DNA of 64,000 nucleotides from Euphorbia lathyris (Eukaryota > Streptophyta > Magnoliopsida > Malpighiales > Euphorbiaceae): the NCBI RefSeq assembly GCF_963576675.1, contig NC_088918.1, positions 44,053,501-44,117,500 on the forward strand, given 5' to 3'. The notes beneath the pieces are model-generated. The model did no database searches. It was not told the DNA's origin and worked only from the letters and a program-made list of their open reading frames with translations. Of this stretch, positions 12,648-23,889 are shown piece by piece (within the stretch, counting starts at the first letter, position 1; each line of letters starts with the position of its first letter). A program made the position numbers and the translations under genes.

Positions 12648-12661
12648 CGGCAACGGCGCCA
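12641..12661 (-). promoter_or_regulatory. Primer-binding site (tRNA-Asp type) of LARD copy 1
   Basis: On the minus strand the sequence is TGGCGCCGTTGCC followed by GGGAACGC. The first 13 bases are the complement of the 3' end of plant tRNA-Asp, the primer used by Athila/Tat-group elements. It is six bases from the LTR edge. Confidence 0.85.
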
Positions 12662-12667
12662 AAAACT

Positions 12668-14210
12668 TGTTGAGCGATTTCCGCAAGTGCACGGTATACG
12701 CTTGTAGTAATAAAAGATATCGATCCCACAGGGAACGCTTTTTAATAAAAACTTATTTTGAATCAATTAGATTTACTTTTAAGGTTTATAATATGTAAAA
12801 TCGTTGAATTGGATTTGGTTTTGAAATTACTAGAATGAGAATTAGATTAGAGTATAAAAATGTTAGAAAATACTTCTGATTTAGGAATGAATTTACAAAA
12901 CAAGAACGTTAAGTTCTTTTAGAAAAGTAAACAAATGTATTCATTTGCACTAAGCAAACAAAACAACTTTAAACTTTGCATAAATTAAAACAATGAAATA
13001 AATGACGGTTCTTCTAATTTTAGGGCTTTGAACTGCAGTCAATCCTCCTACGGTCGGGTTAGATCGCTACCTTAACCAAATTGATACTCTATTGATGATA
13101 TCAATTTGCCTAAGTGTTCAACAAAGTTTCCTTGTAAAGATTTTGAATTTAACTACGTTTTAATGAAAACACCAGCATCCACTTCGGATCCTTTACCAAA
13201 GTGCTGCATAAAAATCTATCGAATGGAACAGACTTTATTAGATGAAATATAAATTTGATACAAGTTTACAGAGAACAAGGAGCATGAAAACATTTCACGA
13301 CTTGCAAGTGAACGGGTTGTCAATCCTTTCCTTGGGTTTCGTTTAGAGTTTGTCAGACTCAGGGGCGGATTCTCTACTCAATCTTCTCGCTGTAACTTCG
13401 TAATAGGGATGCGGTCGGCCTCTACCAAAATGTAAACTAATATGAACAAATCTAAACGCTATTGTGTTTGTAATTATTGAATAAACAATGTGTGTACAGC
13501 ATATTGCTTTTTACAGAATCGAACTTCTAATCTCTGGCTCATTTCTGAGTCAGAGTTTCTGCATAACTCTTGCACTAATCTTAAAATCTAACTCTCTCTA
13601 TATATATTTTTAACTCTCAATCAACTCTTTATTTATAGATATTGAAGAGTCGTGATTGAAGTGTCGTGTCCGTTGTGGAGAGTCGTGTCCGCTGCGAAGA
13701 GACGTTTCTATCCACCCGAACGAACGCGTTTCTTGGAATTTAAACATGTGTATATTGTGCTTGGCAGAATTTCTGATCTTACCGAGAATAATTAATTCTC
13801 GGTCGAGAATGGGGAAGTGATTTTTCAGCCTTTGAACGAAAGGGAGGGAGATCTGGCCGACGCGTGTCGCGACCGAGAATTTGGGATTCTCGGTCGCGGG
13901 CCCCAAATTATCTACCGAGAATTTGGATTCTCAACCGAGAATCGAAATTTTTCTTCCGTTTATGACTTCGTTCTTGTCTTCCTTGTATCGGTGTGCTGAT
14001 TTCTTCATCTTTTGGCTCCTAACTTAGGGTTTTTCCTTCGTTTTTGACCTCTTTTAGTTCCTATTTGGATTTTACCAAATATTTAGGTACCTTACATGAA
14101 AGAAATATATTCGAACGTAAAAGTACTCTAAACAGATATAAAAAGCACGAATTCATAGCAAAACTGATGTAAATATTTAATGATATTTTAGGTATATTTT
14201 GGGCTTAACA
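12668..14210 (-). repeat. LARD copy 1, 5' LTR
   Basis: Begins TGTTGAGCG and ends GGGCTTAACA on the plus strand. TATA box (TATAAATA on the minus strand) at 13630-13637; hairpin at 13868-13898. Compared with the 3' LTR it carries an extra palindromic unit (TTTGGATTCTCAACCGAGAA) near 13920. Confidence 0.9.
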
Positions 14211-14215
14211 ACGTC

Positions 14216-16942
14216 CTCAAGCAGGTTTCCATTTAGGAAAGCTGTTTTCACATCCATTTGCCAAATATCATAGTCAAAATGAACGGCAATTGCAAGCAAT
14301 ATTCTGATGGCTTTGAACATGGCTACTGGAGGGAAAGTCTCGTCATAGTCAACTCCTTGCTTTTGACGATATCCTTTCGCTACTAACCTAGCTTTGTAGG
14401 TACTAACCTTTCCAATGGGTTTTATCCCTTCGGGTGGATCAACCAAAGTCAACACTTGGTTAGTATACATGGAGTCCATTTCAGAATTCATGTCTTCCAG
14501 CCATGCTTTAGATTCTGGACTAGCAAGAGCTTCTTCGTAGGTTTTGGGTTCATCGTCTAACACGGGAACCAGTTCGTTATCTCCCACTAGAAAACCATAT
14601 CGAACTGGGAGTTCACGAACTCTTTGAGATCTACGAGTGGGATATGACACTTGTGTTTCATCTAGTGAAACAGGTTCGGGCTCGACTTCCTCTTCCGCAG
14701 TTTCAGCATGTGATTCCTCTTGAACTTCCTCAAGCTCAACTACGCTTCCATTTTGTGTTTCCTCTAGAAACTCTTTCTCTAGAAACACTGCGTGTTTGGA
14801 TACAATTACTTTCTGTTCATCTGGATGATAAAAGTAATATCCCATGGTTTCTTTTGGGTATCCAATAAAGAAACACTTGTCAGATTTGGGATCTAATTTA
14901 TCTGACACAATACGCTTGACATATGCTGAACATCCTTATATTCTCATGAAGGAGAAGATGGGTTTTCTACCAACAAACAGTTCGAATGGTGTGGAACTGG
15001 CGGATTTGGTTGGAACTCGGTTTAAGGTAAATAGGGCAGTTTCTAAGGCATAGCCCCAGAATGATTTTGGAAGAGAAGCGGTGCTCATCATGGATCGTAC
15101 CATATCTAGTAAGGTGCGATTTCTCCTTTCTGATACACCATTGTGTTGTGGTGTATAAGGAGGCGTCCATTGTGAGCATATTCCACATTCATTTAGATAA
15201 TTCATAAATTCTTCGGAAAGATATTCCCCACCTCGATCAGATCTATCTTAATAGTCTTTCCTGTTTGATTTTCAACTTCATTCTTAAAGCATTTCAAAAG
15301 CTTCTGACTTGTGCTTCATCAAATAGATATAACCATATCTAGTATGATCATCTATGAAGCTAATGAAGTATCTTAATCCTCCTCTTGCTTGGACTGACAT
15401 AGGACCACATACATCTGAATGTATTAATCCTAGAGTGTCTGATACACGCTGACCTTTATTGCTAAAGGGTGTCTTTGTCATTTTTCCTTTTAAACATGAC
15501 TCACATGTTCCCATTGATTCACAATCAATCGAGTCTATAAGCCCATCTTGATGTAGCTTAAGCATGCGTCTCTGGTTTATATGGCCTAAACGACAATGCC
15601 ACAAGTAAGTTGAATTATCTAGTCTAAGTCTTTTGGTATCAATTGTGAAAGCAGAAACTTTATCATTCAAAATATAAATCCCATTCAATGATATTCCTGA
15701 AATATAGAAAATATTATTTTTATAAAACTCACAACCATTGTTCTTAATTGAAACATGAAAGCCATCATCAACTAGACACCTAATAAAAATAATGTTACGA
15801 GACATCTCTGGAACATACAAACAGTTCCTTAATTCTATTACAAGTCCCGATGGTAGTTGTAAATCATAATCTCCAATCACGAGTGTGGCAACCCTTGCAC
15901 CATTTCCAACTCGCAGATTCACGTCTCCTTTCTTTAATTCCCTAGTCTGCTTTAGTTCCTGCATATTCATACAAATATGAGATCCACATCCGGTATCCAA
16001 TACCCAAGATTCAGACTGCGAAATTGAGTTAATTTCAATATAGAACATACCAGAAGTTGAACCACTGTTCTTTCCCTTCTTGAGAGAAGCTAGGTACTCC
16101 TTGCAATTTCTCCTCCAATGCCCATCTTTACCACAGAAGTGGCATTCCCCTTTGGGCTTCTTGACTTGCTTTCCTTTGGCCTGGGTTGGCTTGCCTCCCT
16201 TGTTCTTCTTGGGATATTTCGGATTGGGAAAATTCTCCTTCCTCTTCTTTGATCCCTCAATCACAAGAGCATGTACCACGTTATCTTTCTTCAGGTTGGG
16301 CTCAATAGTCTTGAGCATATTGGCAAGCTCTTCAAGAGAGGTATGTAAGTCATTCATCTGGTAGTTCATGGTGAACTGCGAATAACTTTCTGGGAGGGAT
16401 GTAAGAAGTAAGTCGACACTTAGTTCATGATCCATCGGGAAGCCAATACTAGAAAGTTTGGTGATATAGCCAATCATCTTGACACAATGTGTCATAACAG
16501 ATGTGCCCTCTTGCATCCTACAGCGAAACAACAGTTTTGATATCTCAAAACGTTCACAACGAGTTTGTTTCCTGAACAGCTCTTTCAAGTGCATGACAAT
16601 AGAATAGGCATCCATCTCCTCATGTTGCCTTTGCAGATCTGGTGTCATCGATGCAAGTATGATGCAGCCCGCGTGTTCATCATCAGATTTATGCTTCTGA
16701 TAGGCATCAATCTCTTCAATGGGTGCATCATCGGCCAGAAGAGCGGGTATCGATGTATCCAATACATACCCTATCTTTTCGAACTTCAAAACAATTTTGA
16801 GGTTATGAAACCAGTCGGCGAAGTTTGAACCATTCAATTTGTTATCGGTAAGGATATTTCTTAGATCGGTTTTCGACATGATTGTTTTAGAGTACGATTT
16901 GTTAATAACCTGAGAGTGAGAAAAGTGACAGATGTTATTCAT
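14216..16942 (-). pseudogene. Copia gag-pol: gag, protease, integrase, RT N-terminal part
   Basis: From 16942 down: gag of the UBN2/copia type (LNGSNFADWFHNLKIVLKFE; start probably the ATG near 16879), a CCHC knuckle CHFCGKDGHWRRNC (about 16100-16141), protease with SWVLDTGCGSHIC (about 15970-16010), integrase zinc region (H-x4-H, C-x2-C at about 15500-15600), then the integrase core with HSDVCGP and SFIDDHTRYG. A frameshift near 15290 separates the rest of the core (WTPPYTPQHNGVSERRNRT). After another stop (14936) RT begins with YKARLVAKGYRQKQGVDYDETF and QMDVKTAFLNG, then is cut by the nested LARD at 14210. It would supply particles and replication enzymes; it is dead here. Confidence 0.9.
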
Positions 16943-18162
16943 TTGTTTAATTCATTTACAATTTAAATACGTTGGACTTTTATGTTTTTAAATTGCTCCC
17001 ACTATTTTACCAAATTAATAACCCTCCATATTAATTCGAAGGATATTCAAAAACCTTTAGTGAGCTAGAATCCTAACTCATAAAATTTCACCTTGAGTTT
17101 ACTCAACAAGCTAAGTTCTATTCATTAGGTAGATTCATGCAATCAATCACATCAACAATGTGACTTCTAGGTTATTGGGTTACTAACCACATTAGTAACT
17201 GATATGTGTCGTTTATCAATCCCAACCATATTGCCCATTAGGTTAGAACAACATGAGTTTACTCATCCAATTATTCTAACCTAATCCAAGTCGTTACCCT
17301 GTATTCGTGAAAACGATTTTCGATAATTTAGGTGTTACCATAAGACCCCGAGCTTGAGTTTACTCAACAGTCCTAAGGCCCCCAGTACTGCCAGCTGAAT
17401 TATAATATTAGGAAGGGGCAACCGATTTTTACAATAACTCGTTTATTGACTTGACTTTTGATTAGTGAGGGGTTTTATTTAAAGTCTCATAATCTAATCT
17501 AGTCTTGATTTGCTTTAGCATTCATCAGACACTCATACATTCAACATTGACAATTATGGACATATCTCTAAGTTTATTCCGTTGAGCCAGAAACAGAATA
17601 AAGGGTCACCCTAGGGAAATACTAACTATTACATATTTCTCTTTGGGTCCTCTGTCTTCTCCTTGGCGCCTTGAATTACAACAATATTCAATTTCTAAGA
17701 AACTTCAATTTACTTGAAGGGATTTGGATGAGAAGAGAAATACAATAGAGAGTAAGAGAAGGCAGGACACGCAGGTCCTATTTAAAATACCAAAAGACTG
17801 AATAACTATTATAGAGGGTCTAATATGTCCATAACGCCAAACATGCAAAGACTCAATTAAATTAAATTTAATTGGTTGATTATATAAACTATTTATGTAA
17901 TATTTGAATTAATCAAATTAACAACTTAAATTAATTTACATCCAATTTTAATCTTGTCAATTTTGTATCCTTTATATTTAATCTAATCAAATTGTAGCAA
18001 GTACATATTAGATTAATATAACATGTACAAAATCAGTATTATGCATCCTAATTAATTCGTATAATTCATTTAACGCTTTGAATTACTTATATCAAATATT
18101 TAGGTAAAACAAACTTTTAAATAAATTGATTTTGATAATCAAAACAAATTATTATATTCTGA

Positions 18163-18166
<4 letters not shown>

Positions 18167-18204
<38 letters not shown>
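18167..18204. repeat. (TA)n microsatellite
   Basis: An uninterrupted run of alternating A and T of almost 40 bases in the copia leader. Confidence 0.9.
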
Positions 18205-18208
<4 letters not shown>

Positions 18209-18309
18209 AAACTCGGGCCTCTTTTAAAACAATTTAAAAAAAAACCTGTATCAGTGATTGGGCCGGGCTGATTTAATCGCCCCAACCCCAACAGCAGCCG
18301 GCACCGCGG

Positions 18310-18372
18310 CGCTGCTGCCTTAGCGGCAGCAGCGTCGCACTGCTACTGGTTGCTGCCGCTGGCAGCAACCAG
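18310..18372. other. Two GC-rich hairpins in the copia leader
   Basis: Hairpin 1 at 18310-18334 has a 10-bp stem CGCTGCTGCC / GGCAGCAGCG and loop TTAGC. Hairpin 2 at 18346-18372 has a 12-bp stem CTGGTTGCTGCC / GGCAGCAACCAG and loop GCT. They stand in a GC-rich island inside AT-rich sequence. Confidence 0.75.
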
Positions 18373-18762
18373 CAATAGTGGCGCGGGGTGGCTGCCTTGC
18401 GGCAGCGACCCCGATGCTACTGTTTTTATAATTTTTTTTATTATTTATTTAAAATATATATATACATATAATTGTTTCAAAACGATTTCAAAACAATTTT
18501 CAGAATATCAGTTTTTATCTTTTAGATTTAATAAAAAAAACATTTTAATTATCCAACCATAAAACCTTTAATATTTTGTTTAAACGATATCAACCGAAAC
18601 AATTAGGAACTATGCATAATCAGTTTTAATTATCAAATAATCAAAACTTATTTATCTTTAGATTAATTAAACTAATCGATTAATTAATTAACCTAACAAT
18701 AAATCTATTCAATCTGATTGAAAACCCTTTTATTTACATATATGAAATAACAAATTAACATA

Positions 18763-18776
18763 GACTCTGGTACCAA
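18763..18776 (-). promoter_or_regulatory. Primer-binding site (tRNA-iMet type) of the copia element
   Basis: Minus strand reads TTGGTACCAGAGTC directly inside the 5' LTR. It is one base from the usual TGGTATCAGAG of plant copia elements, complementary to initiator tRNA-Met. It fixes the orientation of the element. Confidence 0.8.
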
Positions 18777-20603
18777 TGTAGGAAAATAGACAAGCCTATG
18801 CGTAGCGGAATAATAAAATTTTATCTATTTTATCTATTTCCTTTTTTCAAGATCTGTTAATTGTTATTTCATATAAAGAGGGATAGAAAGTAATACCTTT
18901 AGTGAATAACTATCTACCGTTGCAAACGAAGTGCCCACAACTTCTTATTATCAATCCATGAGCAACGAACGTTTTTGTTCAACACAGAAAAACAAAACTA
19001 ATCAGTAATCAACCTTTAAAGTATTGCAATCGCAATGATTGCCTCTAACAAAAATCGATACGAGATCAAAGAGGGAGTAAGAAATAAAGTAAATTAGCCG
19101 AGACGACAACGGAACGATTCCTTGCTCTTATTCTTTATTTTGGCCGAATTTCCTAGGCTAGTGAGTCTATTTATAGACTTCTCAAAACTCTAGTTCTAGT
19201 TGTGTTATGTAATTAATTAATTAGGATCTTATTCCGAATAGGATTCCTAATTAGATAATTAAATAAACACTTCACTATTATCTAAATAATAACTAATTAT
19301 ATCTAGATAATTATTATTAATCAAATCAATAATTAATTAATGTTAGGGATAATTAATTAGAGTTTCAATCACATAAAAACTTCTAATTAATATTATCAAA
19401 TAATCCTTTAATTTAATTCATAACCATAATCAAATTATAATTATTAATCAAATTAATTTATCCCAAAATTAATATGTAAATTTCGGCCCATACATACATG
19501 TCCCACTAATTACATTTTCGTCCTCCGATTCCAAGTCCCATATGCAACCCATTAGGTTCTTTATTGCCACTAGCCGTATATATTCTTTGAAATTATTCAT
19601 CACGATTAATTCCAACATATATATAACGGAATACCGTCGCGAGCTGTTACTAGCAGAACCTATGATATTCCCCCAGAGCAATTAAGAAGTAAGGTTGATA
19701 ACTGACGTTAACCTTTCTGCATTAGGTACAATATAATATGATCCTTCATCAACTATATCATGTCGGTCAATTCCTTATAACCATGGAACGTGTCAAGGTT
19801 ACATATAACGAAGAGTCTGGTTTTACTTGTACAGGTTGAATTCACTCTGAAAAGATAAGTTAAGTGAAATGTTCATTTCTACTCTTAACTCTATCAACTT
19901 GCAAGGATTTCAGTCAATTCACCACAAGCGGCCATTTGGATATATCTCCCACTTATCGGGAGTGATGAATGCTCAATCTAACATTAACTATTCTGCAATT
20001 ACTTTGTGTGATACCCAACCCTGCTCTCACACACCCCAGGCTCTCACCTGTTGGATCGTGCTCGCACAAAATCAAAGTATCAGACTCCATAATCCAGAAT
20101 CACTAATTAACGAATGTTTGAGTCTGAGGATTAGTTATACCTACTAATACCAATGAGATGAACAGTTGACACATTAGATAAATCAATCCATTCTGTTATC
20201 TCAAGTCGGGTCCCAATCCTAATGAACTCCTTCACCGGATCCACGTAACTGTCTAGATATCTGAATATCTAAAGCTTGTGAGATCAGCTTTCTGTCTCGA
20301 CAGAAAACACTGTTACATGCAAGTCTCAACAGTAATATGCCAACCCCTATAACATATTACTTGACTTGGGTTAACTTTAAGTCTATTGGTCTATTATAAA
20401 GTACAGTCTCACTTCATGCTTGTATGAACACTTTACAACTACTTAAATAAACTTAGGGTTACTTTCTTTATGAAAGATTCGTGCCTTTATATATAGTTAC
20501 ATTTTAATGCTATATATCTGATTAAACAAATGATCAAATAAACAATTTATTCATTAATATTAATATCCTAAAACAATTGTCTTTAGGACACTAAACTCCA
20601 ACA
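18777..20603 (-). repeat. Copia 5' LTR, complete
   Basis: 1827 bp, plus-strand ends TGTAGG and CCAACA. A TATA box on the minus strand (TATAAATA) lies at 19168-19175. Used here as the reference for the solo LTR at 23890 and the inverted copy at 43058. Confidence 0.9.
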
Positions 20604-20608
20604 CAAAC
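20604..20608. repeat. TSD CAAAC of the copia element (right copy)
   Basis: Second copy of the 5-bp target duplication; LINE ORF1 resumes in frame immediately after it. Confidence 0.9.
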
Positions 20609-21249
20609 AACTGTTCGCACATGGTGATGATGATGATACAGATAGTGCAAGCTCCAAGGGAGTCCAACCTATGGCAGTTGACGGGGAGAATCGCGGAGAC
20701 GCTACAGAGAAGACCTTGAAGAGCAAAAGTAGTATGCTTAAGGGAAAAGGAGGACATCTGGCAATAATGTCCAACCAAAATGGGACATGGCAGAAGGAGA
20801 ACACTAGAGTGGAAGAATCACAAGTTGCATCAGACAAAAATAATGAGATAAGGATCACTAAAAACACTGAGCCTTCTGAACCAAAAAACCCATGGTCTGC
20901 CACTAACACAATAATATTACCAAATACTCATTCTCCATGAAACCTTTTACCAATACATGATATTAATTATCATATTGGCATGCAGCTCCCCATTGGAAGA
21001 ACCGAAGCAAGCACCATACTAGCCAATAAGAGCGACTTCCCACATGCAAAACCTAACTCAAATTTCGTTTATGGCCCTAAAGAGAGAGAAAGTGCAACTA
21101 AAGAAATATTTTCAACCATTGAACCAACAAAAGGCAGAGGGCGCACCAAGGGAAGAGGTAGAGGGCAACGATTCTTAGGTAATAGAGTGAATATAACTAA
21201 TGGAGAGACTGAGGCCCCAGAACAAGGAAGAAATTGGGGGAACACATGA
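20609..21249 (+). pseudogene. LINE ORF1, C-terminal part
   Basis: Continues the frame of 3406-3802 with an Asp-rich run (GDDDDTDSASSKG) and a Lys/Ser/Asn-rich low-complexity tail. A stop at 20938 (after THSP) interrupts it. The same style of sequence resumes to 21249, with a basic Arg/Gly stretch (GRGRTKGRGRGQR) as expected for an RNA-binding tail. No domain beyond low complexity is visible. Confidence 0.7.
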
Positions 21250-21446
21250 AGTGAAGAGGTACAGTTACAATATGTTCAAGACCAGCTCAGTGGAAACTCT
21301 GCACCAAGACCATGCAAAAGAAAACTAGAAGGCTCAATGATCATAGACTCTGAAAATGGAAGACCGAAGAGAGAATGCACTTAAGAGGAATGGTATGATC
21401 TTAATTCTGTTCCGGTGGAGGTTGTTCAATAACCCCGCCCATCATC

Positions 21447-23889
21447 ATGAAAATCCTAAGTTCGAACGTTCGGGGTATGGGCAATCCCCGAACGGTCCCT
21501 GCTCTTTCTCATCTTATGAGATCAATTTGCCTAAACATTGTTTTCATCATGGAAACTAGAATGTGGAGAAACGAAATGGACGGAATAAAAATCAGGTTCA
21601 ATGACTACAATTCCTTTGTTGTGGATGCAGTTGGGAGAGCAGAGGGTCTCTTATTGCTATGGAAAAGAAATACCAATCTGGAAATCTCAGGTTTCTCCTC
21701 ACACTGTATTCACTTCATTGTTAGAGATGGACTTAATGGAACTTGGAGGGGCTCGGGCATTTATGGCTGGCCGAAGCTTTCAAATAAAATGCTTACTTGG
21801 AGCCTCATTCGGGAATTGAGCATCCGAGAGACATTACTGTGGATATGCTTTGGGGATTTTAACGAGATCATGTTCTCTAGTGAGAAGGAGGGGGCCAACT
21901 TCGGTTCTCTAGACAAATGGAAGATTTCTGCAAGTGTCTTAGTGATTGTGAATTATTTGACTACGGATTCTCGGGAGCAAACTTTACATGGTGGAATGGG
22001 AAAAAGGGAGATGAGGCTATCAAAGAGCAGTTGGATCGTTTCACAAGAACAGTTGAATAGGAATGTCTCTTCCCAAATTCTATTGTTTACCATCTTGGCC
22101 GAGTTGCTTCTGACCATGACCCGATCCTATTGAATTCAGATGGTATAAACAGCCCATTGCAAAGACCTTTCAGATTTAAATCTTTCTGGGCTAAAAAGGA
22201 AGATAGTGTGACTATTGTCCAACAAGCATGGCAATATCGTGATAATGAGGGGGACACAGTAATAAACAAAATCAAGAGATGTTCCTCTTCCCTTCAACCT
22301 GGGCACAAGGCCGAGTTTGGGGCAGTGGCAAAGAAGCTCAAGTTCCTACGGGAACAGCTAATTCACCTTCAGAGTCTCTGATGGAACGACATGGTAGAAC
22401 AACAAATTAGAGCAGTTTCACTTGAGATAGAAGAAATTCAAGCAAAGGAGGAACTCAAATGGCAACAAAGGTCGAGGGCAATCTGGCTTAGAGAAGGAGA
22501 CCGTAATACGAGCTTTTGTCATGGAAAGGCAAACTCCCGGAGGAAGACAAACTTCATCCATCGTTTGAAAGATGCTAACAACTCATGGCAAGAAGACCCC
22601 AGGGCAATAGAGAGAACTATTGTGGATTATTATGATGAGCTTTTCACTTCCTTTAATCCAATCCACCTTGATCTAATCATGAACCAAATCACATGTCGTC
22701 TCTCGGAAGAACAACTTACCTTATTGACACTACCTTATACGGATGAGGAAGTCTCCAAAGCGCTCAACCAATTTCACCCATTAAAAGCTCCCGGTCCTGA
22801 CTGAATGTCGGCAGTGTTCTATAAGAAGTATTGGCATATTATCGGAAAGGACATCTCAAAGACGGTGACCGACTTTCTTAATCGTGGCGAATTCCCTTGA
22901 GATATTAACCATACTTTCGTTACTCTCATCCCTAAAATCAAAGACCCGGAATACTTGAAGGGTTTTCGCCCCATTAGCCTCTGTAATGTCTTATATAAAC
23001 TCATTTTGAAAGTTCTAGCCAATAGACTCAAATAGGTACTCCCATCAGTTATCTGCCAGACACGGAGTGCTTTTGTCACGGGTCATCTCATTACTGACAA
23101 CGCCATCATTGCTTTCAAACTCTTCCATTCCATGAAACACTGTATAAAGAAGAAGAAAGGCTCATGTGCGCTCAAGCTCGATATGTCCAAAGCTTATGAC
23201 AAGGTGGAATGGCCTTTCATCAACTCCTTGATGTGTCGCATGGGATTTCCAGGCTGTTTGGTTAAGCTAATTATACAATGCATCTCATCTGCTACTTATT
23301 CATTCCTTATAAATGGGGAACCGAAAGGCTTGATCCAGCCAAGAAGGGGCCTTCGACAAGGGGGTCCTATCTCTCCCTATTTGTTTCTAATATGTGCAGA
23401 AGGTTTGTCTACTTTGATTAGGCATGCAAAAGAAAGCAGGATAATTAGTGGTTTTCGAATCGACAAAAGGGGCCCCTCGATCACTCATCTATTCTTCGCG
23501 GATGATTCACTAGTTTTCTTCAGAGCAAATATGAAAGATTCATTGGAAGTGAAAAGAATTCTGGACTATTATGAAAGTGTTTCGGGTCAAAAGGTAAATT
23601 TTGAAAAATCTGAGGCATCTTTTAGTTCAAAGGTTCCGAATGAAATTAAATAATCCCTATTGACCTTCTTATCTATCAAAGAAGTATGGCAATTTCCCAG
23701 GTACCTTGGCATACCAACGATTCAAGGGCGCTCTAAGAAAGTTATCTTCAACTTCCTTCGTGAACGGCTCCTAAAGAAGACTTACGGGTGGCGGGAGAAA
23801 CTGTTGTCATCAGCAGGTAAGGAAGTCATAATTAAAACTGTTGTACAAGCGGTGCCAAACTACATCATAAGTTGCTTCCTTCTTCCCCA
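21447..23889 (+). pseudogene. LINE ORF2: endonuclease and reverse transcriptase
   Basis: ORF2 begins MKILSSNVRGMGNP, the start of the apurinic-type endonuclease. FIMETRMW, CFGDFNEI and, after a frameshift near 21920, SDHDPILL follow. RT motifs in order: LKAPGPD (about 22780), [13 protein letters not shown] (about 22965), KLDMSKAYDKVEW (23176), GLRQGGPISPYLF (23350) and the catalytic FADDSLVFF (about 23496). Stops interrupt it near 22379, 22801, 22900, 23034 and 23651; most differ by one base from a sense codon expected in the family. ORF2 would nick DNA and copy the element RNA. It is cut at 23889 by a solo LTR. Confidence 0.9.

Larger units (their letters stand above)
5147..14210 (-). mobile_element. 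Non-coding Athila-like LTR retrotransposon (LARD-type), copy 1
   Basis: Two almost identical LTRs (5147-6669 and 12668-14210) enclose 6 kb with no recognisable gag or pol. TSD ACGTC is at 5142-5146 and 14211-14215. The PBS lies beside the right LTR and matches the tRNA-Asp 3' end (TGGCGCCGTTGCC), so the element runs on the minus strand. The LTR is clearly related to that of the coding Athila element at 55199 and even closer to the element at 62103. It must have relied on proteins from another element; an Athila partner is the natural candidate, by inference. Confidence 0.9.
16943..18762 (-). other. Copia leader between PBS and gag
   Basis: About 1.8 kb with no coding frame of note. It includes a TA dinucleotide run (18167-18204) and, next to it, a sharply GC-rich patch at 18260-18420 with two strong hairpins. 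Long untranslated leaders with structured RNA are where packaging and dimer signals lie in retroelements; that role is inferred. Confidence 0.6.
3803..20603 (-). mobile_element. Ty1-copia LTR retrotransposon, with nested insertion
   Basis: The element lies on the minus strand: 5' LTR 18777-20603, PBS 18763-18776, leader 16943-18762, gag-pol 16942-14216, then (after the nested element) 5146-4208, and a truncated 3' LTR 4207-3803. The 5-bp TSD CAAAC flanks it. Domain order gag-PR-IN-RT-RH fits Ty1-copia. Frameshifts, the 9-kb nested element and loss of most of the 3' LTR make it inactive. Solo or partial LTRs of the same family are at 23890-25709 and 43058-46291. Confidence 0.9.

Noticed and set aside
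12641..12661. A tRNA-like sequence CCCGGCAACGGCGCCA
   Set aside because: It is the complement of a primer-binding site copied from the tRNA-Asp 3' end, not a tRNA gene. No cloverleaf surrounds it.
16080..16828. Plus-strand frames opposite copia gag
   Set aside because: Shadows of the minus-strand gag-pol frame; no independent signal.
22819..23079. Minus-strand frame opposite LINE RT
   Set aside because: Antisense shadow of the RT region whose sense frame has recognisable motifs.
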